From positions 722,009 through 786,008 of the forward strand of contig CP038113.1 in the NCBI GenBank assembly GCA_004519485.1: a stretch of DNA of 64,000 bases, given 5' to 3'. The notes below the pieces were generated by a model. The model made no database searches and was not told where the DNA came from. It was given only the letters and a program-made list of their open reading frames with translations. The stretch is from Nannochloropsis oceanica (taxonomy: Eukaryota > Sar > Eustigmatophyceae > Eustigmatales > Monodopsidaceae). Position numbers and translations under genes: made by a program. Position 1 is the first letter of the stretch; each line of letters begins with the position of its first letter. This document shows, in pieces, positions 43,601 through 54,700 of this stretch.

Positions 43601-46047
43601 GGAAGGTGCACGTCAAATCATGATTTACAGGAACACACGTCAAGTCATGATTTACATGAACAAGGCTCGAATAGGACAGGACTCACGCATCCTCTCCTCC
43701 CCCCTCCTTCCCTCCCTCCTTCCCTCCCTCCCCCCCTTCCTCCCCAGACATGGGTTTACCCATCATCATTAACGACCGCAACTCCTGGTCCACGCCCTCC
43801 CCCCTTGCCTACCAGAGCGTGGACGCTGGCATCCCATTTGGAAAGGGCTACGACAAATACTGGGTGGGAAGGAAGGGAGGGAATCATTCCTTTTCCACTT
43901 TTTGTAGTCAAGATTGAGTCATCACTGGGCTGGGTCGCTGAATGCTCCTCCATTCGTCCTTACCTCCTTTCCTCTCTCAGATGCTGGAGGTCCACTTCAT
44001 CTACGGGAACAGCGCCGAGAACAAGCGCATCAACCAGGCCGGCTTCGTCATTGACTACTCCCCTACCTTACGACAGCACGACATGGGGGCTTTCGTCATG
44101 GTACGTGCGGAGAGATGCGTCTGGGAGACTAGGGTTAGGGTTAGGGTTAGGGTTAGGGTTAGGTTTAAGGATGACGTGAGAGCCTTGGATGGGGTACGCA
44201 GGGGAGGAAAGGAAGGGAGAATGGACAGAGGACGAAATGCGGGGTGAGAGGAGGCGAGGGGCGGACGACTGATGAGAGGGATGGGGGTGGGAGGGAGGCA
44301 GGGAGAATGGAAGGCAGAGGAGGCCAAGATAGTGCTCATATGCCTTGGTCATGATATTCACCCCTCTCTTTCTACCTCCTTCTACCACTCATGCCAGGGT
44401 GCCCCCGCGACCGTGAACTCCTTGAATTTTACTTCCAACCTCATTGTCCATCCAGGTATGGCATGCCCCTCTCCCTTTCTCCCTCCCAACCCCCCTCCCT
44501 CCCTCCCTTTCTTCTTCCATACGCTCCGTTTCACTCTTCCTCCCCCTCACCTCCTCCCCCACCCTCCCTCCTTCCTTTCCCCCCCCTCCCACCTTTCCCC
44601 CCCAAAGGCCAACACTCCTTCGACTACCTGAGCTACTGCCCTCCAGGCTGCAGTCAGCGGTACCTTTCAGAGAAAGAGGGTAAAGCCCCTGTGCCCGACC
44701 GCTTTATTCTGCATGCCCACCTCCACATGCACACCCTGGCTATGGGGGGCGAAATACAGGTAAAAGAGAGCGAAAAAGAGGGGAGGGAGGGGAGGAGGGA
44801 CACTCAATGATCGGATGCATCGAGGAATGAATTTTGGAAGATATGGATTCTCTAATTTTCCAATTTATTTCTCCCTTTTTCCCTCCCTCTCTCCCTCCCT
44901 CCCTCTCTCCCTCCTCTTTTCCTGTAGCTCCTCCGCACGCCCCGTAACAGTACGGCCTTGGAGAGGACCCGCCTCTACCACCGCTCGATCTGGGACTACA
45001 ACAACCCGCAAGGCGTCACCTATGCCAGCCCTGGCATTCCTTACTTATCCGGCGATTCCTTCTTGGTGCGGGAAGAGGGATAGCAGGAGAGCTGAAGGGA
45101 AGGAGGGAGGGAGGGAATGTACTGCTAGACTTTGAAAGTCCTGACTGAGAGAAACTTAGAGTGTTGTACCCGAGCCCTCCCTCTTGCTCATCCTCCCTCC
45201 CTCCCTCCCTCCTTCGTCCCCTCCCTCTCCAGACCCGCTGCACGTACGACTCGTCCAGGGAGACGGAGACGGTGGTATATGGGCCCACCACCGCAGATGA
45301 GATGTGCCTGTCTCTCGTCTTCTACTACCCGGCCCCGCTCACCGCGCCCAGTGTGTTGTGCTTCGATTATGAAGGTTAGAGGAAGGGAGTAGGAAATGGA
45401 AAAGGAATTTAAGGGACAGGAAAGTATACTCGTGAAAAACCACGATAGTCACACCATCACTCCTTCCCTCCCTCCCACCCCCTCCTCCTTCTCCATCTGT
45501 CTCCTTTTTCCATCAGGCGTCTCGAGTCCATCAGTAGATTTCCTCCGGTCAAAGGACAAGCTGACGGTGGGTCAGTGCCAGTCCGGTAGGTCTTTCACCT
45601 CTCCTTCTCTGAGACAGGGGGGCTAGGAGAGAGGGAGGGAGAGAAAGGGCATAGTAATCCGCATAAGTTGTATGCCCTTACTCATCTCTTGAATCTTTTT
45701 CCTCATTCACTTCCTCCCTCCTTCATTGCTTCCCTCCTCCGCTCTTTCCCCAGCCCACGATTTTGCCAACATGACCGCCAACCCCGAGCTCCGGGATACC
45801 ATCACTATGCTCACTGGACTGATCCATGTGGTACGTCCCTCCCTCCCTCCCTCCCTCCCTCCCTCCCTGCTACCCCGCCTCCCTCCTCTACTCGATTCAC
45901 CTCCACAATCCTTTCCTCTCTCCTTTCTCTCCGTTCTCTCCCTTTCACCTTCCCTCCCTCTCTCCCGGATAGGATAACGCGGTGATGAAGGAGGTCAAAG
46001 ACGGCTTCAACGACTCTTCCCTGGCCCTGTGCGAAGCCAAAAAATAG
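40674..46047 (+). CDS. DOMON plus copper type II monooxygenase (dopamine beta-monooxygenase-like)
   Basis: Secreted or lumenal copper enzyme of the DBH/PHM/MOXD family, which uses ascorbate and O2 to hydroxylate a substrate. About 17 exons between 40674 and 46047 sum to about 719 residues. MQHRSGLLSSLLPALLLVLS is a signal peptide. A DOMON domain follows (CSILNEGTAVLYWARE, DDTGSLILGLVTKG, SWLALGISSQSMGMKGMDLG, RDMFVMWAWGE). The first copper domain has ALPTAETTYMCMFFQPP and AYVHHMGIYSTG, the HHM-type Cu site. The second has HAHLHMHTLAMGGEIQLLR with the paired His and DEMCLSLVFYYPAP, which keeps the E-M-C ligand region of DBH. Exon 6 (about 42910-42966) and the start of exon 7 (43133 or 43185) are uncertain. 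The natural substrate is unknown; a catecholamine is not implied. Introns carry (GGGA)n/(CCCT)n arms, a minisatellite and a telomere-like tract. Confidence 0.88.
41905..42026. repeat. Minisatellite, about 35-bp unit, intronic
   Basis: Three full units and a partial one built on CTGCAGATGAAAGRCAAGCA followed by TTGGARTRTYCCTC, inside the third intron of the copper monooxygenase gene. Each unit contains CTGCAG, a potential acceptor-like sequence. Confidence 0.85.
44130..44165. repeat. Interstitial telomeric tract (TTAGGG), intronic
   Basis: Four to five perfect TTAGGG units and a degenerate end (GGTTTAAGG), 30 bp downstream of a splice donor in the copper monooxygenase gene. Confidence 0.9.
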
Positions 46048-47594
46048 AGGACGCACAAGGGAGGAGGGGAGGAGGGCGAGGGAAGGAGGAAGGCAAAAGG
46101 AGGGTGCATGAGCGACGGCAATTGTTGTCAGCAACTGTAAGACGGTGAGCTGACCCTTTCACAGGGAAAGGGGGAGAGGAAAGGACGAGGAGGGAAGGGG
46201 AAGGGGAAGGGGAAGGGAAGAGAGGAAGGGACAAGGGGGAAAGAAGGGAAGGAGGGTGGATGTAAATTAACGTGTGTGTGGGTGTTGTGTGAATGTGTGA
46301 ATGTTGGTATTTTTAAGTCGTGAAAGGTAGGGAAGTAAATAGGAAAGGGAGCGAAAGAAAAAGTTGAAGATGAAATTGCAGGATGTAGAGCAGCCAGTTG
46401 AAATGTGATGGTGACGTAGTCTGTGTCTGAGGAGGACGCATTGTGCGCTCACACAACAGGTGCTCCCACCCGCAGTTTAGTAGTCAGTAGCCCGTCCAGC
46501 AGCAGCAGCAGTCTTAGCAGCTCCAGCAGCAGTTCTGGTGTGCCTGTTGCTGATGTTGCTGTAGGCAGAGAGAGAGAGAGAGACCCAGGGGATCGGATCA
46601 AGCCAGTCAACAGTGGACATCAACATTACCTTTTCAATCACGAATAAGATGCATTGAAAGGAATGTAGGTATTTCAATAATTCAAATATAAAGGATTACA
46701 ATAAAGCTAATATACGGAGGCCCAGAAGAGCGCAAGGCGCGATAAGGCAAGGAGGAGGAAACGATTACCAAAAGTCGCGAGGGGGAGTAGAAACTGACAG
46801 AAGTGTAGACCCACTGAATGACTTTATCCCCGAAATTCTCTTTCGGTGACAGGATAGGGCGGGTGATAAATAGTGTATACAAGAGAAAGAGAATCCCGAG
46901 CGGACGAGGAAATTGAAATAATACAACAAATAAAATAAAAGTAATTGCTCGCTTTACACACACGCGTGTGCGCGGAGGCGGTCCTCCTTTTTGTTTCTGG
47001 TGCGCCGAAGGCATACCACATGTCTTTAGTCCACTTTATTTTTGTATGGCTGTTTCATTTTGAAGTTCGCCGGCCTTGGTTGGCTGGATTTCCTCGAAGT
47101 AGGTTCTATGGGTTTTCTCGCGACTATACTGTTTTTCTTCTTTTTCCTGTTGTATTCCTCCCCTATTGTTACTTTCTTCTCAACATTACCACATCAGTCT
47201 TCGAGTACGTGTGTCCATCCTTCCACCCTACGTCCCCATTTTTTGGATACCAGCTCTATTCATGCCTCTTCATCCTCTTCTTTCGAGGGTATCTTACTCG
47301 CCGGCCTCCTCCCTTGTCTATGTCAATACCTCCCCACTCTCTGTGCACTCAGCCAGCAAGTCCTCCCTACCAATTTCCTGTTTATTCAGGGCCTCATCGG
47401 GCGGGTTGGATCTGCCGACTTCCTCAATCTCTTCCACCTTCGTTCACTCGCTGCCTCCGGCATGGTTTGACTTGCCCTGACTTGTTTCTGTTGAAAGCAA
47501 AGTCTAGCCTCACCTCCTCCTTCATGTTGTAATGTATTTGTATTTATTGAATTGCTACCTCGGTGGGGTCGGCATTGGCCCTCTGACTTCATGA
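46048..47594. other. Convergent intergenic region
   Basis: About 1.5 kb between two 3' ends. Purine-rich GGGAAG repeats occupy 46150-46260, and an AGCAGC patch and an (AG)n run lie near 46500-46580. Plus frames at 46945-47532 (195 codons) and 47042-47470 (142 codons) overlap each other; the second is rather hydrophobic (GFLATILFFFFFLLYSSP). Neither shows a domain, so I leave them as possible but unsupported. Confidence 0.4.
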
Positions 47595-48689
47595 TCACTG
47601 ACTTAACACTTCTTCGATCGTCTCCCTCCCCCTCCTTCTCTTCGTAATCCACCTTTCCCTTCCCTCTCCCGCGCCCTTGCCATTTAAACGAGGGAAAGCG
47701 ACAGCGACACGTCGGAAGGAAAAGAAGGAGGACATGATGGGTGCTCGTCGCTCTTGCTGCTGTGAAGGGAGACAGAGGGTGCTTCGAGCCTCTTCTTTTT
47801 GTGGACTTTGCCGGGGCAGAAATGGGAAGGAGGAAGTAAAGGAGGACCGGAAGGAGGAAGACCGTCCCCTTGTGGTCGAGCCCAAAGACTTTCTCGCTTG
47901 AACGTCTTCTCTCCCTATCCGCACCTTTATATTCTCCTCCTCCTCCTCCTCCTCCTCTTCCACACAATCCCAAAACCTCTCTTCCCCCTCTTCGCCCTCC
48001 ATTTCAACCTCCTCCTCCCCTCCCTCTTCCTCCGCCACCCTTTTCAAGGCTGATAGATTCGCTGCCAGGTCCCGCTTCATCTTCCACTCTACTGCCATGA
48101 TCGGGATCAGTTCCTTGGGCCTGACCAAGGCCTCATAGCACATTAGCGTCCCCGACTGTGCTCCTTCCTCTTCATTCTCCTCCGCAAAGAGGCGCCAGCG
48201 ACCCTCATAGGTGCGGAGGAAAGCGGAGGAGTTCTCGACAAGGTAGGATGTAATAGTGTAGCTGATCGGGTCCTCGTACACGTCCAAGAGGACAGAGGCT
48301 TGCGTGAGCATCGAGAGGGGGTTGTAGGAAGATAGAGAGGAGAGAAATCTGGAGGAGGAGGAGGAGGAGGAGGAGGAGGAGGAGGAAGAGGAGGAGGAGG
48401 AGGAGGAGGATGCTTCCCGCTTTTGCCATTTCCAGAAAGACATGGTCTCGACCGCGGTCTGTGTGATTCGGACCGTGGCTTGGGAGCCTGGCGGTAACGG
48501 TAGCACTTGACTGTGCGTGCAATTGGGAAGATAGTCGGAAAGACGGTCGTACGCGGTCAGGACACGAAAGACGGCGGCGCGTGGTCGCTTTACTAAAAGG
48601 GAAGCGGTAATAAGGCGCATAGAGGGAGGATGAGCGGGAGGGGCGGGGCCAATTGTGACGATGCATGCCTGATGCTCGTCATCGTGCAT
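47595..48689 (-). CDS. SRPBCC/START-like (polyketide-cyclase-type) lipid-binding fold protein
   Basis: Single exon, 364 residues. The N-terminal half follows the START/cyclase pattern: SLLVKRPRAAVFRVLTAYDR, LSDYLPNCTHSQVLPLP, VRITQTAVETMSFWKW, then VLLDVYEDPISYTITSYLVE, RTYEGRWRLFAEEN, GTLMCYEALVRPKELIPIMA and the C-terminal helix VEWKMKRDLAANLSALKRVA that closes the cavity. A run of about 20 Ser (plus strand 48350-48412) interrupts the domain between strands. The C-terminal 130 residues are acidic, then Ser/Arg-rich and basic. Plant and cyanobacterial relatives are often plastid proteins, but no clear leader is seen here. MRLITASLLV is an alternative start. Ligand and role are unknown. Confidence 0.7.
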   Translation of the reverse strand: MHDDEHQACIVTIGPAPPAHPPSMRLITASLLVKRPRAAVFRVLTAYDRLSDYLPNCTHSQVLPLPPGSQATVRITQTAVETMSFWKWQKREASSSSSSSSSSSSSSSSSSSSRFLSSLSSYNPLSMLTQASVLLDVYEDPISYTITSYLVENSSAFLRTYEGRWRLFAEENEEEGAQSGTLMCYEALVRPKELIPIMAVEWKMKRDLAANLSALKRVAEEEGGEEEVEMEGEEGEERFWDCVEEEEEEEEENIKVRIGREDVQARKSLGSTTRGRSSSFRSSFTSSFPFLPRQSPQKEEARSTLCLPSQQQERRAPIMSSFFSFRRVAVAFPRLNGKGAGEGRERWITKRRRGRETIEEVLSQ

Positions 48690-49458
48690 GTCTTGTGCGG
48701 CAGCAGAGGCAGTGGGACTGTGAAAGATCGGAGTAGAATGAAAGTGGGGGAGAGAAGGGATGGGGTGGGAAGTGAGAAAGGAGAACGTGGGTGGGCAAGG
48801 AAAGTGCCTGGGTAGCAGAAAGCTGGCGGCATGCTCTTGTTTGGTGGGCCATGATTGGGTTAGAAAGCAAATACAAGAGATGGCGCTGCTGAAGTGATTG
48901 GATATCTTGTGGCAATAATAGAAAAGAGTTTGGAGTGTCTTGTGGTTGACTTGTGACGGGCCCTGGACACCCTGTTTGAGTGTGTATGATGAGTGTGGCG
49001 TGAGTCTTAGTCATGGGTTTACTCTAAATGGCCGATCCTAGCACAGGCAAAATTTATCCCCTCGAAAAACAGGATCGCTGTCGCTGTCAAGGCGTGATGC
49101 CTGATGGGCCTCTGATGCCTTATCGCCAACAAGCTTCATGTTGTACCCTTCCGTGACAAGAAAATTGGGAGGTGTCGTGTCTTTCCTCTCTTCAAGGTGA
49201 GAAGGGGGCATCACAGGTGTAGCACATATCAAATTGCAGGCCAAGCAGTGGCCCCCACCAGTCCCTGAAGGCACGCATCACACCTGGTAATGCATTCTCG
49301 ACCTGAGACCCCTCCCTCTCCCCTTCTTTTTCACGCGTACGTTTGCCGCACAGAACATTCTCTTTTACCCGAACATCTCCATCACCTTGACACTCCCCTT
49401 TCCCTACCACCTCCCATCATACAGCCAAGACAGCCATTAACTTTATTTACACAGCAAG
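48690..49458. promoter_or_regulatory. Divergent promoter region
   Basis: About 0.77 kb between the SRPBCC gene start (-) and the CxxC protein start (+), without low-complexity repeats. No specific elements are recognised. Confidence 0.4.
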
Positions 49459-50592
49459 ATGCTTGGAATTACAGCCAGCGTGCTGCGCCGCACAACGATA
49501 TTTGTTCCCTCGCGACTCACCCGCCTGCAGCCTGCTCTTCTTCAACTGCAGCCCAACCCCCTCCACAACCGTCCCCGCTTGTGTCAGCTTACTACACTGG
49601 GTAACCCTGAAGATCGTACCAAGTATCCTGTGTCCAACTCTATTGCTCTGCCTGTGCCTGGCCGCCCAATCAGTGACGACCCCCTCGAGGACCTGAAGCA
49701 CGTCCACATCTCCTCCTCCGATTCCGCTGAAGAAGCCTCTGCTCAGGGCCATCAAGATGACGTCGTGCTAAATGAGGAAGCCAGAACATTTCTCCATGTA
49801 TTGGAGGAGCGAGATCCCCTGGCGCCTTGTTCGATGTGTGCGACGGGAGAAGCTCACACTTGCCCACAACTTGGCACCTATGACGACGTGCGAGACGAGG
49901 CATACCTGCAAGGCGAGGGGCCTGAGATGTCGGGTATCAGTCAAGAGGAGCGGAAACGCATCGTGGAAGCTCGTGCTCGCATTATGGATGATGAAAAAAC
50001 ACCCTGTATGATTTGTGAGCAACATCGCCTACAAGAGCAGATGGAGGAAGAGGCTCGATGTGTGCGGGAGGACGCATCGCAGTGTTTGGTGGAGTACAAG
50101 GAGACTCAAGTGCACCCTCGAGAAGGCCAACATTACCGGCGAGCGGGGCAGATGCGCGTTACTCGAGAGTCAGGTCCGGGCGATATCAAATCAATGCTTA
50201 AAACGACAGGCTATGGGTCGCACGGAGCCCGGGAGAGTGGAAAGGGTTACGGAGACGTCGCCTGGGAGGGGGGCGTGCCCATGTCTTTGACCGAGAACGA
50301 AGCAACACAGCTATCTGTAGAAGGCGCGACAGGCCAGATCGAGGCCGAGATAGAGGCGGAACCAAATATCGGGCACGCAGTACGGGAGGATTTGTCGCCG
50401 GGCGCAGAGGCTGCGCCTAATCCCAAGGAAGTCCACTCTAATGTGTTGCGTACTCTCAAGAAGGAGGGGGAAATGGATTCTTTGCGACGAGGGGAAGGTC
50501 CGGGAGGACAACTGGCAAACGAGCGGTACACACCACCCAACAAAAAGGACAATGAGGCTAGGGAAGATGGGGGAAAGAAACGCAGGGGATGA
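49459..50592 (+). CDS. Unknown protein with mitochondrial-type leader and paired CxxC motifs
   Basis: Single exon, 377 residues. The N-terminus MLGITASVLRRTTIFVPSRL is rich in Arg and hydroxylated residues, lacks acidic ones and fits a mitochondrial presequence. Two Cys clusters follow: PCSMCATGEAHTC at about residue 122, and PCMICEQHRLQEQ ending in a Cys at about residue 184-200. Each has a CxxC and a more distal Cys/His, so a structural zinc site or redox pair is possible. HISSSDSAEEASAQ, GPGDIKSMLKTTGYG and the acidic/basic C-terminal tail match no family I know. The C-terminus ends KKRRG. Localisation is inferred from the leader only. Confidence 0.65.
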   Translation: MLGITASVLRRTTIFVPSRLTRLQPALLQLQPNPLHNRPRLCQLTTLGNPEDRTKYPVSNSIALPVPGRPISDDPLEDLKHVHISSSDSAEEASAQGHQDDVVLNEEARTFLHVLEERDPLAPCSMCATGEAHTCPQLGTYDDVRDEAYLQGEGPEMSGISQEERKRIVEARARIMDDEKTPCMICEQHRLQEQMEEEARCVREDASQCLVEYKETQVHPREGQHYRRAGQMRVTRESGPGDIKSMLKTTGYGSHGARESGKGYGDVAWEGGVPMSLTENEATQLSVEGATGQIEAEIEAEPNIGHAVREDLSPGAEAAPNPKEVHSNVLRTLKKEGEMDSLRRGEGPGGQLANERYTPPNKKDNEAREDGGKKRRG

Positions 50593-51733
50593 ACCTGAAA
50601 ACGGATGGATGGATGAGAAGGACCCGAAAACACGGAAATAAAAGAGGAATCAAATAAGAATGACAGAATGTACAGATCTCGATGAAAGTGGACAAGGAAA
50701 TGAAAAGTTGTGGCGAAGGGTAGGGAGAAGGCGGTAAAATCAACCGTGATATGTGGCAAAGAAATGTGAAGGTAGGGGCTAAGAGTGAGTATATCTCATT
50801 TGTCTTCCTAGCTTTGCGATGCGTATCGAAAAGGGCACTCCTGTAAGAATTTTATACTCTTCTAGAATCTGGGTTCTAACAGGGTATCTTTCAATTCTTC
50901 ATATTGTAGGCGACTTGTATTACCAGTAGAAGAAAAATGAGGTAGACCGTTATTTTTCCGCATGCATACGTCAAGCTGAAAAAAATGTTACGTCCGGCTT
51001 TATTGCAGCAATAGGAATGTCCAAGAAGCCATTGGTGGACGGCAGCTACAGCTTTGGCAGGTATGATGGCAAGTTGTAAGGAAAGCTGAATGTCAAATGA
51101 GATCAAGAGTGTACATAGAGAGCGATTTTGGCCACGAGAGAAAAAGGGAACAAACAGATTTAAATATTTGTACATATCCAAAAACATGAATAATAAGACA
51201 ACAACAAGATGAACCCGCTTGAAAGCAAAATCTTACAGGCATAAAAAAGACACGCTGAGCAGAAGATATTTAACGATGGATATGCAAGTGAAATCTTAAG
51301 TAAATGTGTCCACTTTCAGAAATTATAGTGAGAAAAGCTATAATATGAGAAACAGTATGACAAACCCAAACCCAAAATACAACAAGAAGAAAAAGAAAAG
51401 AGATTATCATGTACTCTGCTCCCTGTGGCCTTTGTTCATTTCGTTTGTATTTGTAGTTCTCCCTCCTTTTATGTTCAATATGTCGCAGCGTCTCCGTGGT
51501 ACTTTAATGGCCTTTGAATATTCATGTATTATATCTGTATCATTTTACTTCTCAGAATCCTCTTCAGTCTTTTGTTATCATCTTAAAACCATAGGATCGC
51601 GAATCAATATATATATCGACGAGACAGGATAACTAGGTATATCCCCCTCGCCGCGAATGTTCGCGCGCTTTAACCTTATGATTTCAAAAATGCTCATGAG
51701 TAGGCTCTTTACAGCAAGCTTCTTTCCATCCAC
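50593..51733. other. AT-rich convergent intergenic region
   Basis: About 1.1 kb between two 3' ends, the most AT-rich stretch of the window. Short ORFs only; no gene or structured element is supported. Confidence 0.5.
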
Positions 51734-54700
51734 TCACAACCATATGTTTGTCCCGTAAAGCTTTCTCCGATGTCCTTCCCTAGACAGCGTGTACAAGGGT
51801 GATAGCCCAAATGCTCCCGTCTCTGTCACCCGCGCTTGAATTTCGTAATCGCCTGGGGGAAACGCCACCGTCGACCAAAATTTGACTGAAACCAAGGCGG
51901 TGCCATCTTTGTCTGTGGTCGTGCTTGCCAGGGTAAATCGCCAAGGAAGACTTCTATCATTATGATCGTCGCCCCTGGAAGCTCGCAGGGCTATAACTTG
52001 CACTCGAACATTGGAAGGAAAATTTTCAAGGATCAGCTCGTAAGCTATCTTGTAACCCACGTTCGACAGCGGGATAGCCGGCATAGTGGGGTCGAACAGC
52101 CGCATGCTGTAATCGCCCAAGGCCGGCGTCAAGAAGTCATTATTTGCAAATGCGGTTGTATCAGAGGCAGGTATATAGAGCGTCCGCTCAAAGCCCATAC
52201 TGGCGCTATCCACACTGCTGCCTGTACCGTGAGCGCGCAGATATGTAACGACATCTGATGCCATATCTGTCGTCAAGATAATATCTTCATCTTCTCCTAC
52301 ATCCATTTTCAAATGCCGCGATACCTCCTGAGCTGGATTCTGTACACCTAGTGCCCGTAATGTGCGACGCACCTTGAGCTTGGAGGTGGATGTCAATATG
52401 ACAGTGTATCTTCGCAACTGTAACACTACTTCCTCATCTACAACCTCCATATCCTCCACCTCTTTAAGAGTTTCTCCCTCCCCTATCAATCGCCGCACTC
52501 GTCGTCGTTCCTTAAAAACATGGCCTCCTTCCTTCCCCAACTCGTTCGGGTACATGTGCGCAAACATTTCATCAATGCCCGAGGAGAAAACTTCAACCTG
52601 AACCGCATCCTGACCACTCACTTGGTGGTACGGATCATCCACATCATCCCCCAACGAAAAGGAAATCGCATCTTTCAGAGTGGAAAGGGCCAGAGGGTCG
52701 TTGATGGCCAAAGCCACGATATCCAAGGATGCTAGCACGATGAAGCGAGCCTCTGCAGGCGGAGAGGCGGCCGACGGCAACTCATCATTTTCTACTGATT
52801 GAATTGCACGAGCGATGCGGCGCACAGACACGGGAGAGGGAGTTGCCTGCAAAAGTGAGGAAGGGATCACCGGCAGAGAGGAAGGTGTCACTGGTATAGG
52901 TGAAGGCGGGGCAGCTGATGGAATCACGGCGCTGGCCGAGTCGTCATACAAAGCTGCGGCTTGGATCGACGACACGAAGGCAGGGTCACAATTCTGCTGG
53001 TAGGCACATACATCCGATCCTTTACCCTCCAAAATATCCACCCCGCATACACCACAAAAGTCTGGTGTGTCCTGGATGCGCATCGAAACAGGATGAGGCT
53101 GTAAGAGTCCCGCCTTGTCTCTGTATGTAGAGACACTCCTGGACTCGGATGGATTGGAAACGACCCGAATACGAGAGAGCGCGCCTTTCATCAAGTAGGT
53201 GAGTTTCAAAAGCTTGGGGGAAAGAACAGCTTGCAGCACCTTATTGTCCTCAATTTTCTGAGCTTCTTTGGCCTCGGTATGAGACCTTCGCTGACCAACA
53301 TGCGGGGAGAGACCAAATGCTAGAAGGGACGTTATTGTAGAGCTCTGAGAGATAGGCTTGGTAATGTCCGAGGTGTTGCTTGAGGTAAATGCAGCCCTGG
53401 CAGTCGGGGAAGCGCCCACAGGAAGAGACCCTTGTGTCTGTTCTAGGCTGCGACCTCGTTCATCTCCCTCGGGGGGCTGTGACGGATCAAGAAATGGCAT
53501 GAATTAGAAAGATATACCAATATGTGCTCTTACAAGGAAACAGGTAGCCTGACACAAAGAGGATGTAAACAGTTAAGAGATAGATCTAAGGTCCTTATGA
53601 AAGAATTAAGCTCCATGTCCTCGAATCAATCGCAAATGCCATAGTTCTTACCTCCTCCCGAAGCTCACAACCTTGTAGCGGCGCATAAAATTTTATGGGA
53701 CCTCGAATCCAGGCCTCTACGAAGGGCTCACAGCTTCCCATAATCCAGAAGTCAACATGGAGGTTTACAATCGGAATGAGCTCTATCAAAGGGCTTCTTC
53801 CCATTACAGCAGCACCCGCACCTACAAACATGCAGCCTCCAATGCCGTAAAAGACTTCAATCCCGGACATACACACAAACGGTGACCAGAGCCACACCAG
53901 GAAGCCTGCAGGAACGCTAACAAAAGTGCCGTACATAAAAGTACCAAATATGCCGCACATCATGATAACGGGACACCAATGAAAAGATGTGATGCCAACG
54001 TTGTACACAAAACCACCCTGCAGATTGAAGATGTTGTGGTTATGAATGATATAAGAGAGTTCGACTCATGAGAAGAGATTATATGGGTCCGATGCCCCAT
54101 GCTGTGGTCAACCATGATTTCCTATGTGTCTTGCTAAATGTATAAATCGACAAGATGTACATCCCATTTTGCGTATGTTATTCCGTTTGAGCTTCTACCT
54201 TCGGAAATGACAAAGAACTCACCGCTCCTGTTTCTGTTCCAAGAGCCGCAAATATTACAAAGGGCGACAAGTGCCCGACAAATACACCGGCACCATTGAA
54301 CATGAAGCCGCCAAGAAGACCACTAAAGAGGATCCCCATGAACTATAGGATGTATGTATGTGAAGAAGGTGGGAATGAATGGTCTATAGAACGTCAAAAT
54401 TAAGTCGCTGATGAGTGCCTACCTGATTTGCTGCAACATGCGTGGCTATCATCACCCCTGCGCCTAGGGCGATGTCCAATCCAACTCCAAATGCAGCTAA
54501 AATAGCATATACATCTTGCACTGCGACCGCGGTCATAATAACGGCACCTAGTCAAAGCGTAGTGATGCGTGTTACGTGCAAGAATTTCCTATCATCAGCA
54601 GCATGATCTCTCCTTAAACATTACCTGCACCAAGAGCAAGTCCACCCATGCCAGCAAATAATTCCATTGCACTGTATAAATGCATGGTATAGAAGCACAT

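Noticed and set aside
44130-44165. Chromosome end
   Set aside because: Only four to five TTAGGG units, flanked on both sides by exons of one gene, so it is interstitial.
46945-47532. 195-codon plus frame, partly hydrophobic
   Set aside because: No domain and no clear start context; it overlaps another open frame, and convergent 3' regions are often open by chance. Kept only as a note in the intergenic entry.
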